Positions 1 through 7,783 of a stretch of 18,594 nt of DNA are shown in pieces. How positions within the stretch are numbered: position 1 is the first letter of the stretch; each line of letters opens with the position of its first letter. Made by a program: the position numbers and the translations under genes. The notes beneath the pieces were generated by a model. It was given only the letters and a program-made list of their open reading frames with translations. It made no database searches and had not been told where the DNA came from. Source of the stretch: Bdellovibrionales bacterium (lineage in GTDB: Bacteria > Myxococcota > XYA12-FULL-58-9 > SYDY01); assembly GCA_005801425.1 (NCBI GenBank), contig SYDY01000079.1:1-18594 (forward strand). Direction: 5' to 3'.

Positions 1-312
1 AATGTATTGTGTCGGATTGGTATCAGAGATCGTTTCCTGCGGTTTCAGTGGATAATAGAGGTAAGGCCCTGGATCGACGGGATCTTCAACAATGAAGAAG
101 CGACCCGTGTGATCCAGCAACGTATGTTCAGCATCGAAATTCCCCATGCGTTGCAGCTGTTCTTGCACACCGCGTTGCGCTTCAGAGGACAGCGACGACA
201 TCTGATTTTGCATTTGCACGGGCAGAGATTGAAACGCAATGGGATCAGCAAAACCGACGGTTGAAAACAAAGTAACCACAAGCCCAACACACCCCGAAAG
301 TGTAGGTTTCAT
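1..312 (-). CDS. secreted protein, N-terminal part (runs off window)
   Basis: The minus-strand frame opens with ATG at 312 and stays open to base 1, giving 104 residues with no stop, so the C-terminal part lies outside the window. Residues 1-22 form a signal peptide: Lys2, a hydrophobic stretch (GCVGLVVTLFSTVG) and an Ala-type cleavage site before Asp23 (GFA/DP). After it come a Gln/Ser-rich, probably helical segment and a more beta-like stretch (GRFFIVEDPVDPGPYLYYPL). A G-rich ribosome site (GGGGGTG) lies 6-7 bases upstream of the ATG and abuts a hairpin. The gene follows folD by 52 bases on the same strand, so it may share that transcript. I do not recognise the family. A secreted hydrolase or metallopeptidase propeptide is possible, but nothing visible proves it. 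The gene call is firm; the function is unknown. Confidence 0.8.
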   Translation of the reverse strand, partial: MKPTLSGCVGLVVTLFSTVGFADPIAFQSLPVQMQNQMSSLSSEAQRGVQEQLQRMGNFDAEHTLLDHTGRFFIVEDPVDPGPYLYYPLKPQETISDTNPTQYI

Positions 313-320
313 ACATCACC

Positions 321-352
321 CCCATATTATTATTGTAGCAATAAAATATGGG
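321..352 (-). promoter_or_regulatory. hairpin between folD and the secreted-protein start
   Basis: An inverted repeat with 8-bp arms (CCCATATT / AATATGGG) continues, after a one-base bulge, into a second 6-bp stem (TTATTG / CAATAA) closed by a 3-base loop. It lies between the folD stop and the next ATG on the minus strand. There is no U-run after it, so it is not a classic intrinsic terminator. Its 3' arm on the transcript ends in GGG, which merges with the G-rich ribosome site of the next gene. It could mask that site, stabilise the folD 3' end, or do both. Confidence 0.55.
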
Positions 353-364
353 TATGCATTGGTT

Positions 365-1216
365 TTAAGGAGCCTTGGATTCGCCCAGTTCCAATGTATT
401 CTGAAGAAGCATGGCAATCGTCATAGGACCTACACCGCCAGGCACAGGTGTAATGAAACTTGCGCGCTGTGATGCCGATTCAAAATCCACGTCGCCGCAG
501 AGTTTATCGCCCACGCGGTTGATACCCACATCGATCACAATGGCGCCTGGTTTAAGCCATTCGCCGCGCACAAGACCCGGACGACCCACCGCCGCAATCA
601 CAACATCCGCCATGGCAACTTCAGTGGCGAGATCCTGTGTTCGTGAATGGCACAGGGTCACGGTTGCATCGGCATCTAAAAGCATCGCAGCAATAGGACG
701 GCCCACGATATGGCTTCGCCCGATCACCACCGCTTTTTTACCACGCAGTGCTATGCCCGTTTCAGCGAGCAAGCGCATGCATCCACGCGGCGTGCAGGGT
801 TGAACACCACCCTGCCCCATCAACACCGCGCCGAGATTGGTTGGGTGCAAACCATCGGCATCTTTTTTAACATCAATGCGCAAAAGCACCGCCTGTGTAT
901 TCACCTGAGAAGGCAACGGAAGCTGGACAATAAATCCATCGATGTTGGGATCATCGTTCAGTGCATCAACCGCACACAAAACATCGTCGGTGGATGAAGA
1001 AGCAGCCAAACGATCGGTGCGTGAATAAAATCCAGCACCCTCGGCCGCACGCATTTTATTATTAACATACACATGAGAGGCCGCATCATCGCCGACAAGC
1101 AACACACCAAGGCCCGGTTTACGGCCGTGTTTTTGGACGAACAGGCGTGCCCGTTCTTCCATGGCCTTGCGAAGTTCCTGTGCCAGTTGTTTGCCGTTTA
1201 AGATCGTGGCTGTCAT
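365..1216 (-). CDS. folD: bifunctional methylenetetrahydrofolate dehydrogenase / methenyltetrahydrofolate cyclohydrolase
   Basis: FolD interconverts 5,10-methylene-, 5,10-methenyl- and 10-formyl-tetrahydrofolate with NADP in the cytoplasm, feeding purine and formyl-methionine synthesis. The 283-residue length is normal for the family. Family hallmarks are intact: Tyr50 and catalytic Lys54 in YVNNK, the VQLPLP motif with Gln98, Asp121 in KDADGLHP, the nucleotide-binding loop GRSHIVGRP at 166-174, and the C-terminal TPVPGGVGPMT at 257-267. The start is supported by the typical MTATILNGK opening and a GAGG ribosome site 5 bases upstream of the ATG. The first 98 bases overlap the 3' end of the upstream exported-protein gene in another frame. 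A housekeeping folate gene at the end of an envelope-protein operon is odd, and nothing here explains the link. Identification is very secure. Confidence 0.97.
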   Translation of the reverse strand: MTATILNGKQLAQELRKAMEERARLFVQKHGRKPGLGVLLVGDDAASHVYVNNKMRAAEGAGFYSRTDRLAASSSTDDVLCAVDALNDDPNIDGFIVQLPLPSQVNTQAVLLRIDVKKDADGLHPTNLGAVLMGQGGVQPCTPRGCMRLLAETGIALRGKKAVVIGRSHIVGRPIAAMLLDADATVTLCHSRTQDLATEVAMADVVIAAVGRPGLVRGEWLKPGAIVIDVGINRVGDKLCGDVDFESASQRASFITPVPGGVGPMTIAMLLQNTLELGESKAP

Positions 1217-1778
1217 CGGGGCCTCGCGTCAATCGAAAGCGATGTGTTTCCCCCGGAGCCATGCGAACAGGCGCTGTAAGGCCCAAGGGCACGGCCTTTA
1301 CACCATGCAGATCCGATGACGTCAATTGCCAGGGTGGAATAGCCTGCACAAAAACCTCAACGTCTGAGGTTTTGGGTAGGATGTGGATGATGAGATCGCC
1401 CGAAGCGGGCGGGACGCCCGCGCTCCCAGGCCATTTCCAGGTACTGAGCGCCGTGGCTTCCACATGGACGGACCGATGATCATTTTTTTTTAACCGCGCA
1501 TCGATACTCCATTCTTCAATGGGGGTATCGTTCCATGCGACGCGAAGTCCCGACAATGCCTGCTTCGTCATGGCATGGGCCTGGGGCAAGATCCCCAATG
1601 CGCCTTTGCGCGAAATGGCCGTACGGCTTAAAATCCCCACCCCCGCGTCGTCCACTTGAAAAACAAAGGACAGATGGGTTTTGGCAGAATGAGCGTGCGC
1701 CTGCCATGCACTTAAGATGGCAACAACAACAATCAGTGATGGCCACTGATGTGCATAAAGACGCGGCGAATATCCCAT
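1119..1778 (-). CDS. small exported protein of unknown family
   Basis: This 219-residue protein (ATG at 1778) begins with a signal peptide: a short n-region, hydrophobic core (LIVVVAILSAW) and an AHA/H cleavage site near residue 29. GGGAG lies 7 bases before this ATG, which favours it over an in-frame TTG at 1784. The mature part looks beta-rich and ends in a tail (APGETHRFRLT) common at the end of Ig-like or beta-sandwich domains. I do not recognise the family. It starts 46 bases inside the 3' end of the large PHP lipoprotein gene, so translation is probably coupled. Two oddities: an in-frame palindromic repeat encodes PGSAGVPPASG near residues 117-127, and the last 98 bases overlap folD. 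The tail in the overlap (Gly/Thr/Arg/Pro-rich) looks unselected, as if a stop was lost. A secreted partner of the upstream lipoprotein is possible from context only. Confidence 0.7.
   Translation of the reverse strand: MGYSPRLYAHQWPSLIVVVAILSAWQAHAHSAKTHLSFVFQVDDAGVGILSRTAISRKGALGILPQAHAMTKQALSGLRVAWNDTPIEEWSIDARLKKNDHRSVHVEATALSTWKWPGSAGVPPASGDLIIHILPKTSDVEVFVQAIPPWQLTSSDLHGVKAVPLGLTAPVRMAPGETHRFRLTRGPDDSHDLKRQTTGTGTSQGHGRTGTPVRPKTRP
1397..1430. repeat. GC-rich palindromic repeat inside a coding region
   Basis: The block contains GCCCG-AAG-CGGGC (1398-1410), then GGGAC and a further GCCCG, so two alternative hairpins share one arm. On the minus strand it reads in frame as Pro-Gly-Ser-Ala-Gly-Val-Pro-Pro-Ala-Ser-Gly. 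This peptide is the usual translation of a widespread GC-rich intergenic repeat, by my recollection of predicted proteins. Only one copy is visible in the window, so its dispersed nature is inferred. Confidence 0.55.
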
Positions 1779-4700
1779 GGCCAATCTCCCTTGCTTTCAG
1801 GCACTGTTTGCTCAGAAGCCACACTGCGACCGACGCTACGCCCTGGGGCTCGCGCAGCACATTGTTCTTTGGTCAACGCCTTGGGTGCTGGCCCAAAAGA
1901 TACCGTGTTGCCGGGTGGATCAAAATGACCGTCGTTGTCGACATCAAGCCAAATGGGATTGGTCAACGCATAGGCATAAACTTTTTGAACAAAATCAGGC
2001 GACAAAATACCAGCAGCAAAGGTGGACCCACCGCCTGTTAATGATCCCGTGATCCCCGTCAATGCCTCGCTGATATTCGCAGGTGGCGTTTCATTGGGCG
2101 TGGCCACCGGGAACATGCTGTGTGTGCTCACCGCTTCGGCCACCAGCACCACGTCTTTCGCCACACTAAAAGTCCGCACCACCGTGTATTCTGAATTTTG
2201 CCCAGCACGGCTTCGATCGACAGGGACGCTATGAATGATTTCTCCATTGGCATAAATGTTGATGGTATCCACACTGATCCACGGCGCCGTACGCAAATCG
2301 AGAACCACCGTCACCGTTTTGGTATCATCAGAACCAGGCAAGGGCACCAAACTCCCCTGGTGCCACTCCTTCTTGCTCGCATCACGCACACGCAGCAACA
2401 AAAAGGGCCCGGTGCTTATGGTGACCCGTTGCGATCGAAACGCATCGACAAGATCGCGGTCAGAGAAAATCCCTGGGTGGCCATCGCGATTTCTCCCATT
2501 GCTATCTCGCGTCACGTGAAAATAGGTTCGCGGATTTCCAATTTCTTCGCCCGTATCATGGCTGTCAGAATTGCCTGTTGCAGTAATACGCAATCCACGG
2601 TTGAGTAAATGCAACCAGTCATCGACCGCCCCTGGATACTCGTGTTGTCCATTGCTATCCAACAAAATTTTTCCAGCACCGTTTTCGGGGTGACCCCCAT
2701 TGCAATCAGAATCAAGAATTTTGGTAACCGCCGCGTCCGGCACGTCGATTGGCACACGAAAGGGATGATTCATATCCATGCGCTTGCCGTTGAAGACTTC
2801 GATGGCATCAAAATTCACCGAGAATTTTCCAGCCGCGAATTGCTTGGTCGTGACATTGTTGGGCGAAAAATACGATCGCGTATCGGGATTAAGAATCGAT
2901 GGTTCGCCAGGAGGCTCTGCCTCCATCGTATACGAATTCGTATAGTATTGATGAAAATATCCCAAAATAGCATCACGCGGATGATTGACCTGAATAATCG
3001 TATTTTCAGATCCTAAGCTCCCGATAGCACGCAGCGACGAAAACAGTTGATCGGGCGAGCATTGTACCCAGTCAAACGCAATACCGCGCGCTTTCTCGCC
3101 TTGTGCAGGAAAACACGATTCCACAAAGGGGAAATGAGAGGGTGTATCCGGTGTGTATTTGAGAGGAAAACCATTAAAATGGCCCATCTCCAAAGTCGAC
3201 AATTCAACACCCACCACGTTGCGTACCCAATCGTTCAATCCCAACATACCAATGGTCGGACGATAATCGGTGATCACGTTGTGATCGGTCGACACCAACA
3301 CTTCAAGACCTTCGGCCGCTGCAGTGATCACGCGGCTGTCAAAGGCCATGCTCGAATCAAGCGATGCGCCGCCATGCACGTGAAAGTCTGCCGACAGATA
3401 ATCATCGGTATTGATTGCGCGTAGCAACTGCACACGAAATGGTGTTGTTTCACCTGCCTTCAGCGTCACGCCTTCTTCAACATGCAGCGTGTATTCGGGA
3501 CCATGGGAAATATAAATTTGATACGTACACTTGGCATCGCCATCACAGCGCGATGGCCGCACAGGCAACACCGCAAAACCATTGCGTGCAAAACCTTGGG
3601 CTTGAATAAACTGTCGCTTGCGTTGCCCCACAGGATCACGCCACGTCAAGTCCGTGGGTTTGCGTGATGCGCCCAGATGAAATTGAAACAAAAATTCTTT
3701 GGGGTCGAGTTCATCATGCTGCGAACCATACTCACCCACCACGGTCACTTTGGCGGGAAGAGCACGGCCATCGCCATCACGCACGTCGACCATCAAAATG
3801 GCTGGATCCGGCAACCGAATATAGGACCATTCGGTATCCCCTGCCGCATCGATCGTAAACGTAAAATTCGCATCGGGTGTTTCAGGGAATGGATAGCGGC
3901 CTTCGGATGTTACCTGGTAGGTATACGTTCCAGGCTCAAGTTCTCCCACAAATTCACCCAATGTATTGGTACGCATCTGATTGTAGGGATTGCCATCCTG
4001 GTCAAAAATATGAACCCATGCGTTTTGTATGGCTTGGCCTGTGTGTTCGCTTAATATTTGTCCCGCAAATGTTCCTGTCGCAATCCCTCGAATTTTGTAA
4101 AGTTCATCGCGAATGGACGACACATCGCCATTCCCCACAATAAAGTAACGTGTGTACTCAAACGTATCGCCAAAATTTTCAAGCGTCGGTGGTACTTCAT
4201 ACATCACCGCAGCAAATGCGCTGATCAAAAAAGGAACCAGCATGCTGTGCTTGGTGATTTTTGCTTGGGGATCACGACCGTAATAATCGCGATTACGCCA
4301 TGTATAATTGCGTTCACTGTCACCGACGGCAAAACCGTAACTCACATCATCACCGGCGGTTGCCAAAAAGTCGGTCACCATGCCTGGAAACAAAAGCGTG
4401 CTTGGCGCAGGATTGGGCGGGGGCAATTTGTAGCTTTCTTCCACTGCAAATCGCAGATCAAACCCAATGGGCTTTTTATTGCCAAGTCGCGCTTGGTGCT
4501 CAGGCCGTCTACTTACCGAACCTGGGGCAAAAATCGTATTGCCACCCCCAAAGAGCGCGACCTCCCCTAAAGGAATATCGGAATTGACCAAATCAAGGCC
4601 TTCAGGAAGTGCGGATTCCAAAGTCGCCGCACTGCTTGTTGGAAATGTTAAACGTTCGTTGGACTGGCTGATCAAACGCCCCACCACGCGCACATGGGAT

Positions 4701-5329
4701 GCACCCGGTTCCAAAATATAATCGGTTTCAAAAAAAACAGATGGCAGCAGATTGCTTAATAGAAAATGGGCCATGGTGAGAAAATCACCGCCTTTGGCCC
4801 GTGTACGGATCACAGCGGCTTTGCCGTCGCTGCCATCGTTGATTACTTCAATACCTGCAAGATCGACTGTTTTATTCTGTGCAAGATCAAAACGCTTTTG
4901 ATCGTCCACATCAAAGGCTTGCAAAAAAAGGGCAGGAAACAATTCTCCGAAATTGTCGAGGCCAAGCCCACCCGATCCGTCAACGCCCGTGGATGGGCGA
5001 ACAATATCGGCATCAATAATACCGCCACCAAAAACACCAAATCCCCGCGACCATCCTTGGTCTTGAATGATCACACGGATGCGATCGTTGCCAAGGATGT
5101 AATCCCCCACAGTACCAATGGCACCGGGTCCACCGATCAATTGTTGCGATGTGCTCACGCGCGCAGCGTAGGCATGGGGATCGGTGTTTTCGCATGCGAG
5201 AAAACACATCATTGAGAAGAATAAAACGATGTAGGGGCGCTTCGCGAAGCGCCCGTGCAGCATTTGAATCAAAGTCTTATTGGGCGGTTCACGAACCGCC
5301 CCTACAGCGGGGGTCATGTTTGTTCTCAT
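1733..5329 (-). CDS. large lipoprotein with CehA/McbA-type PHP metallohydrolase domain
   Basis: This 1198-residue protein has a complete set of PHP-type metal-binding motifs: FHVH (H650, H652), TDHN (D682, H683), E709, H717, VNHPRD (H783) and GNSDSH (D922, H924). This pattern is typical of the CehA/McbA branch, whose members hydrolyse ester, carbamate or phosphoester substrates; the substrate here is unknown. The N-terminus carries a hydrophobic segment ending in FLAC, with C46 as the probable lipidated cysteine. Residues about 50-410 look like a beta-rich domain, 415-500 like a transthyretin/carboxypeptidase-regulatory-like sandwich (GQILSEHTGQAIQNAWVHI), and 1000-1070 like another beta domain. 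The ATG at 5329 overlaps the porin stop as ATGA, which supports this start and translational coupling. An in-frame palindromic element supplies residues 9-33, giving an unusually long leader; ATG at 5263 is an alternative start. The protein is much larger than a lone PHP domain. Confidence 0.88.
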   Translation of the reverse strand: MRTNMTPAVGAVREPPNKTLIQMLHGRFAKRPYIVLFFSMMCFLACENTDPHAYAARVSTSQQLIGGPGAIGTVGDYILGNDRIRVIIQDQGWSRGFGVFGGGIIDADIVRPSTGVDGSGGLGLDNFGELFPALFLQAFDVDDQKRFDLAQNKTVDLAGIEVINDGSDGKAAVIRTRAKGGDFLTMAHFLLSNLLPSVFFETDYILEPGASHVRVVGRLISQSNERLTFPTSSAATLESALPEGLDLVNSDIPLGEVALFGGGNTIFAPGSVSRRPEHQARLGNKKPIGFDLRFAVEESYKLPPPNPAPSTLLFPGMVTDFLATAGDDVSYGFAVGDSERNYTWRNRDYYGRDPQAKITKHSMLVPFLISAFAAVMYEVPPTLENFGDTFEYTRYFIVGNGDVSSIRDELYKIRGIATGTFAGQILSEHTGQAIQNAWVHIFDQDGNPYNQMRTNTLGEFVGELEPGTYTYQVTSEGRYPFPETPDANFTFTIDAAGDTEWSYIRLPDPAILMVDVRDGDGRALPAKVTVVGEYGSQHDELDPKEFLFQFHLGASRKPTDLTWRDPVGQRKRQFIQAQGFARNGFAVLPVRPSRCDGDAKCTYQIYISHGPEYTLHVEEGVTLKAGETTPFRVQLLRAINTDDYLSADFHVHGGASLDSSMAFDSRVITAAAEGLEVLVSTDHNVITDYRPTIGMLGLNDWVRNVVGVELSTLEMGHFNGFPLKYTPDTPSHFPFVESCFPAQGEKARGIAFDWVQCSPDQLFSSLRAIGSLGSENTIIQVNHPRDAILGYFHQYYTNSYTMEAEPPGEPSILNPDTRSYFSPNNVTTKQFAAGKFSVNFDAIEVFNGKRMDMNHPFRVPIDVPDAAVTKILDSDCNGGHPENGAGKILLDSNGQHEYPGAVDDWLHLLNRGLRITATGNSDSHDTGEEIGNPRTYFHVTRDSNGRNRDGHPGIFSDRDLVDAFRSQRVTISTGPFLLLRVRDASKKEWHQGSLVPLPGSDDTKTVTVVLDLRTAPWISVDTINIYANGEIIHSVPVDRSRAGQNSEYTVVRTFSVAKDVVLVAEAVSTHSMFPVATPNETPPANISEALTGITGSLTGGGSTFAAGILSPDFVQKVYAYALTNPIWLDVDNDGHFDPPGNTVSFGPAPKALTKEQCAARAPGRSVGRSVASEQTVPESKGDWPWDIRRVFMHISGHH
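5230..5306. repeat. palindromic repeat element with inverted ends, in frame in the lipoprotein leader
   Basis: The outer ends are a 10-bp perfect inverted repeat (TGTAGGGGCG at 5230-5239, CGCCCCTACA at 5297-5306). Each end holds its own palindrome: GGGCGCTTCG/CGAAGCGCCC at left (perfect, 20 bp) and GGGCGGTTCA/CGAACCGCCC at right (one mismatch). About 27 bases of non-palindromic sequence lie between them. This resembles a MITE-like or paired-REP unit. The part from 5231 to 5305 is exactly 75 bases, so it leaves the surrounding reading frame intact. Confidence 0.8.
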
Positions 5330-6708
5330 CGGAACAATACCTGCCCCGCCAAGGCCACGATATCATTGGGGATGGATCGTCCGCCTTCTTCAAGGCTTCG
5401 TGTGTAATCAAGAAGCATGATGATAGGCCAGTTGCTTGGTGCATAACGCAGGCCCACCGTATGATGCATCACCCGTGCGAAGTCTTCGCTGGTGCCTGTG
5501 CCTCCGGTGCGACGAAACCGTGGATCGTAATAGGCATAACGATAACTCAAAAACAGATCATCCCACATAGGGATGATATTCACCGAAAGCTGCGCATGGC
5601 CACCGAGGGCATGCTCTTTTACATTCCCGATATCGCGATCGGTGAGTTGATAAATAACCTGTCCACGAAATCGAAACATCCACCGGTGTCCACGAAAATG
5701 AAACATCCGCCAGTTGACCGTCGCATCGAAACTTGCGGCGCCCACGTCATCGGAAATTTTATCAGGCGCATTGCCCGAGCTTACACGATTGTAAAAGCCA
5801 CCGATGCCCAATACCGAATACAAACCTTCTGTCTTTTTATTGTTTTGGGTCGCTGGACCTTCTTCGTCACCGTTCTCTTCTTTTCCCGTGGTCAATGACA
5901 TGCGGGCGTACACTGCCGGCAAATCGTTGTCGTTGAGCGACATCGTCGCTTTGCTTCCGTTGGTCACGGCAAGGGCGTATTCGAGACTTTGACGCCTGGA
6001 CAATGCCTGTGAACCCGAGAGCATCATGCCCACTTGATACCCCTGATCAAAACCATGGAGATCGTTACCGATGCCTTCATTGCGCACCACACCACGCGAT
6101 TCCAAAGCACGACGCACAAAATATTGCTCAAAGACAGGGGTTAACGATTCCATATCAAACGGCGGTTTGAAACGCCCAGCCCACAGCGTGGCCAGATTAT
6201 GAAATTTAAAACTCAAATAGGCGTTTTTTACCCCCACCGTCACTTCACCCGACGGACTGTTGGCATCGGTGTAACGAACCACCGAGGCATCAAGACCGAT
6301 ACGTGCATAGAGTCTTTCTTTGTATGAAGCACGCAGATTGATGCGCGCATCATCGATCCCAAAACCGTCGTTGCGCCCAACGTTGGGATCGCGCACGCTT
6401 TCGTTATCGTCCTTGGTCGGAATAAAAAAGAAACGACCTGCCGTGCTGGTTGTAAAACCTGCCGTCAAATAACCGTCAAATGAAAGTTTAAAACCATTTT
6501 TGGTGGTAAGCGCTGTGATGCCCGGCGGTGGCGTGGGGGCTGGCGCTGGGGCGACCGAAGGCGTAAGCACAACAGGAGGTGCCGGAACTGCCACAACGGG
6601 CTCCGCAGGAACCACGGGCTCACCGGGGGATGCGGCTGTTTGTGCAAGGGCCAGCGAAGAAAAAAGAAGAACAAAACAACACAAAGCAACACCAGCACTT
6701 CTCCCCAT
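5326..6708 (-). CDS. outer-membrane porin, Porin_O/P (OprP/OprO-like) type
   Basis: The protein has 460 residues from ATG 6708. A signal peptide (hydrophobic ALCCFVLLFSSLALA, cut before Gln) is followed by a Pro/Ala/Val-rich linker to about residue 65. Amphipathic beta strands with alternating aromatics then run to the end (DYTRSLEEGG...QVLFR), as in outer-membrane barrels. Diagnostic of the phosphate-selective porin family are GFKLSFDGYLTAGF, the DDARINLRASYKERLYARIGLD strand pair and WAGRFKPPFDMESLTP. The exact ion or solute is unknown: selectivity residues of OprP cannot be assigned by eye, and many family members are not phosphate-specific. GAGGTGG 6 bases before ATG 6708 decides this start over the in-frame TTG at 6723. 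It is the first gene of the tightly packed minus-strand run, sharing ATGA with the PHP lipoprotein gene. Confidence 0.85.
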   Translation of the reverse strand: MGRSAGVALCCFVLLFSSLALAQTAASPGEPVVPAEPVVAVPAPPVVLTPSVAPAPAPTPPPGITALTTKNGFKLSFDGYLTAGFTTSTAGRFFFIPTKDDNESVRDPNVGRNDGFGIDDARINLRASYKERLYARIGLDASVVRYTDANSPSGEVTVGVKNAYLSFKFHNLATLWAGRFKPPFDMESLTPVFEQYFVRRALESRGVVRNEGIGNDLHGFDQGYQVGMMLSGSQALSRRQSLEYALAVTNGSKATMSLNDNDLPAVYARMSLTTGKEENGDEEGPATQNNKKTEGLYSVLGIGGFYNRVSSGNAPDKISDDVGAASFDATVNWRMFHFRGHRWMFRFRGQVIYQLTDRDIGNVKEHALGGHAQLSVNIIPMWDDLFLSYRYAYYDPRFRRTGGTGTSEDFARVMHHTVGLRYAPSNWPIIMLLDYTRSLEEGGRSIPNDIVALAGQVLFR

Positions 6709-6714
6709 TACAAA

Positions 6715-6721
6715 CCACCTC
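6715..6721 (-). promoter_or_regulatory. ribosome binding site that sets the porin start
   Basis: GAGGTGG on the minus strand lies 6 bases before ATG 6708. The in-frame TTG at 6723 overlaps this site and is therefore unlikely to be the start. A TTGACA hexamer lies further upstream (minus strand, near 6774-6779), but no convincing -10 follows at normal spacing. Confidence 0.6.
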
Positions 6722-6847
6722 AACTATATTTTGCTGCTACGAACATGCATTTCGTGCACAGAACATACATCAGCTGTCAATGGGATTTTGTGAAGCGCGA
6801 ATAACAATCATAATAAGAAAAATAACAAAAAAAAGAGACGGCAAAGT

Positions 6848-7699
6848 TCAAAGAGATTCTATTGCTGCAAACAATGCTGCCTTTTCTTTCACACGCGCAA
6901 TCACATCTTCGAGCGGAACGCGACGGTACAGATTGTTTTCTCCCATCGGGTACCAGCTCAACGACGATGTTTTTCGAACATCACCTTCCCAATCGGATAA
7001 AAGAATACCCATTCTAGTTCCATCAGCACATGGAGAAATACCACCCAAGAATCCCACGTGCTCGGTACTCATCGGAACGCCGGATTGGATATCGATCTCC
7101 ATAACGATGTCAGCCCAATGGGCATCGGTCACCGTGCTGTGTGCCGTAATCCACTCCCCCGGGCCATCCATCCACGCAATGCCTGGTGCACAATAGCGCG
7201 TATCGCTGCACACGAGATCGCCTTCATCATTTTCTTCATCGGCATATTTTTCATCTTCTTCAAGATAAAAGCAGTGAACCTCATGCGCTGTCAGAAGTTT
7301 AGCGGCGACCAATTCACTCAAAACAAACGATGCACAATTTAAAGGTGTTGGTGCGGGCAAAGGCGACGGAAACGATTGACCGCCCTCGACTGCCGTAGCA
7401 AGCCAGGTACGAAATGGATATGGCGCCTCCACATAGGCTTCAGGGAAAAGGTCATAGGGATCATGCGGAATAGAATAGCCTGACAATACTTCGTAATCTG
7501 CTGCCCTCGGGAGGGTCAAAGCAATCAACTCTTGATAGGGCATTGTACGTGGTTCACCCCACACAATCCCTTGGGCACGACGATGTTCAGCGCTCTGAAG
7601 GATCCCCATACGCGTTTCCAGTGAAATCGCAGGCACCGTGGTTTTGGGACGAGCATCCGACGCAGGAATAAATTCTATGGTTCTAATATGGGACACCAT
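6848..7699 (-). CDS. protein A: unrecognised protein with NlpC/P60-like Cys...His pattern
   Basis: This 283-residue protein (ATG 7699) is a clear paralog of the protein encoded at 9731-10588. Shared blocks are HRRAQGIVWG near residue 40, PLPAPTPLNCxSFVLSELV around C122, MDGPGEWITA, WADIVM at 195-200, HVGF at H214, LLSDWEG and GENNLYRRVPLE. NCxSFV followed by ADIVM and HVGF resembles the NlpC/P60 order (DCSGFV, GDLVFF, HVGIYLG), so C122 and H214 are candidate catalytic residues and D236 a possible third. An acidic stretch (EEDEKYADEENDEGD) lies between Cys and His. No signal peptide or membrane segment is seen, so it is predicted cytoplasmic unless exported another way. No ribosome site is visible. 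I chose ATG 7699 because it aligns with the paralog's MVS start; ATG 7717 is an in-frame alternative. The peptidase assignment is a hypothesis; the gene and paralogy are firm. Confidence 0.75.
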   Translation of the reverse strand: MVSHIRTIEFIPASDARPKTTVPAISLETRMGILQSAEHRRAQGIVWGEPRTMPYQELIALTLPRAADYEVLSGYSIPHDPYDLFPEAYVEAPYPFRTWLATAVEGGQSFPSPLPAPTPLNCASFVLSELVAAKLLTAHEVHCFYLEEDEKYADEENDEGDLVCSDTRYCAPGIAWMDGPGEWITAHSTVTDAHWADIVMEIDIQSGVPMSTEHVGFLGGISPCADGTRMGILLSDWEGDVRKTSSLSWYPMGENNLYRRVPLEDVIARVKEKAALFAAIESL

Positions 7700-7783
7700 G
7701 CGCAAGTGTACAAACATGGCCGAAGAAAATCAGGATATTGTTGGCGAAGGATGTTTGGGCACCTTGCGCACATCACACGATAC

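Noticed and set aside
1782-1784. TTG start for the small exported protein
   Set aside because: GGGAG would be only one base away; ATG 1778 has 7-base spacing.
5230-5306. Intrinsic terminator between porin and lipoprotein genes
   Set aside because: The genes overlap by ATGA upstream of it, it lies within coding sequence, and no T-run follows either palindrome.
5149-5898. 249-codon plus-strand open frame over the porin and lipoprotein starts
   Set aside because: It is antisense to two supported genes and to the palindromic element. It has no recognisable domain, and its length is explained by complementary codon bias.
6721-6723. TTG start for the porin
   Set aside because: It overlaps the ribosome site; ATG 6708 has ideal spacing and gives a cleaner signal peptide.
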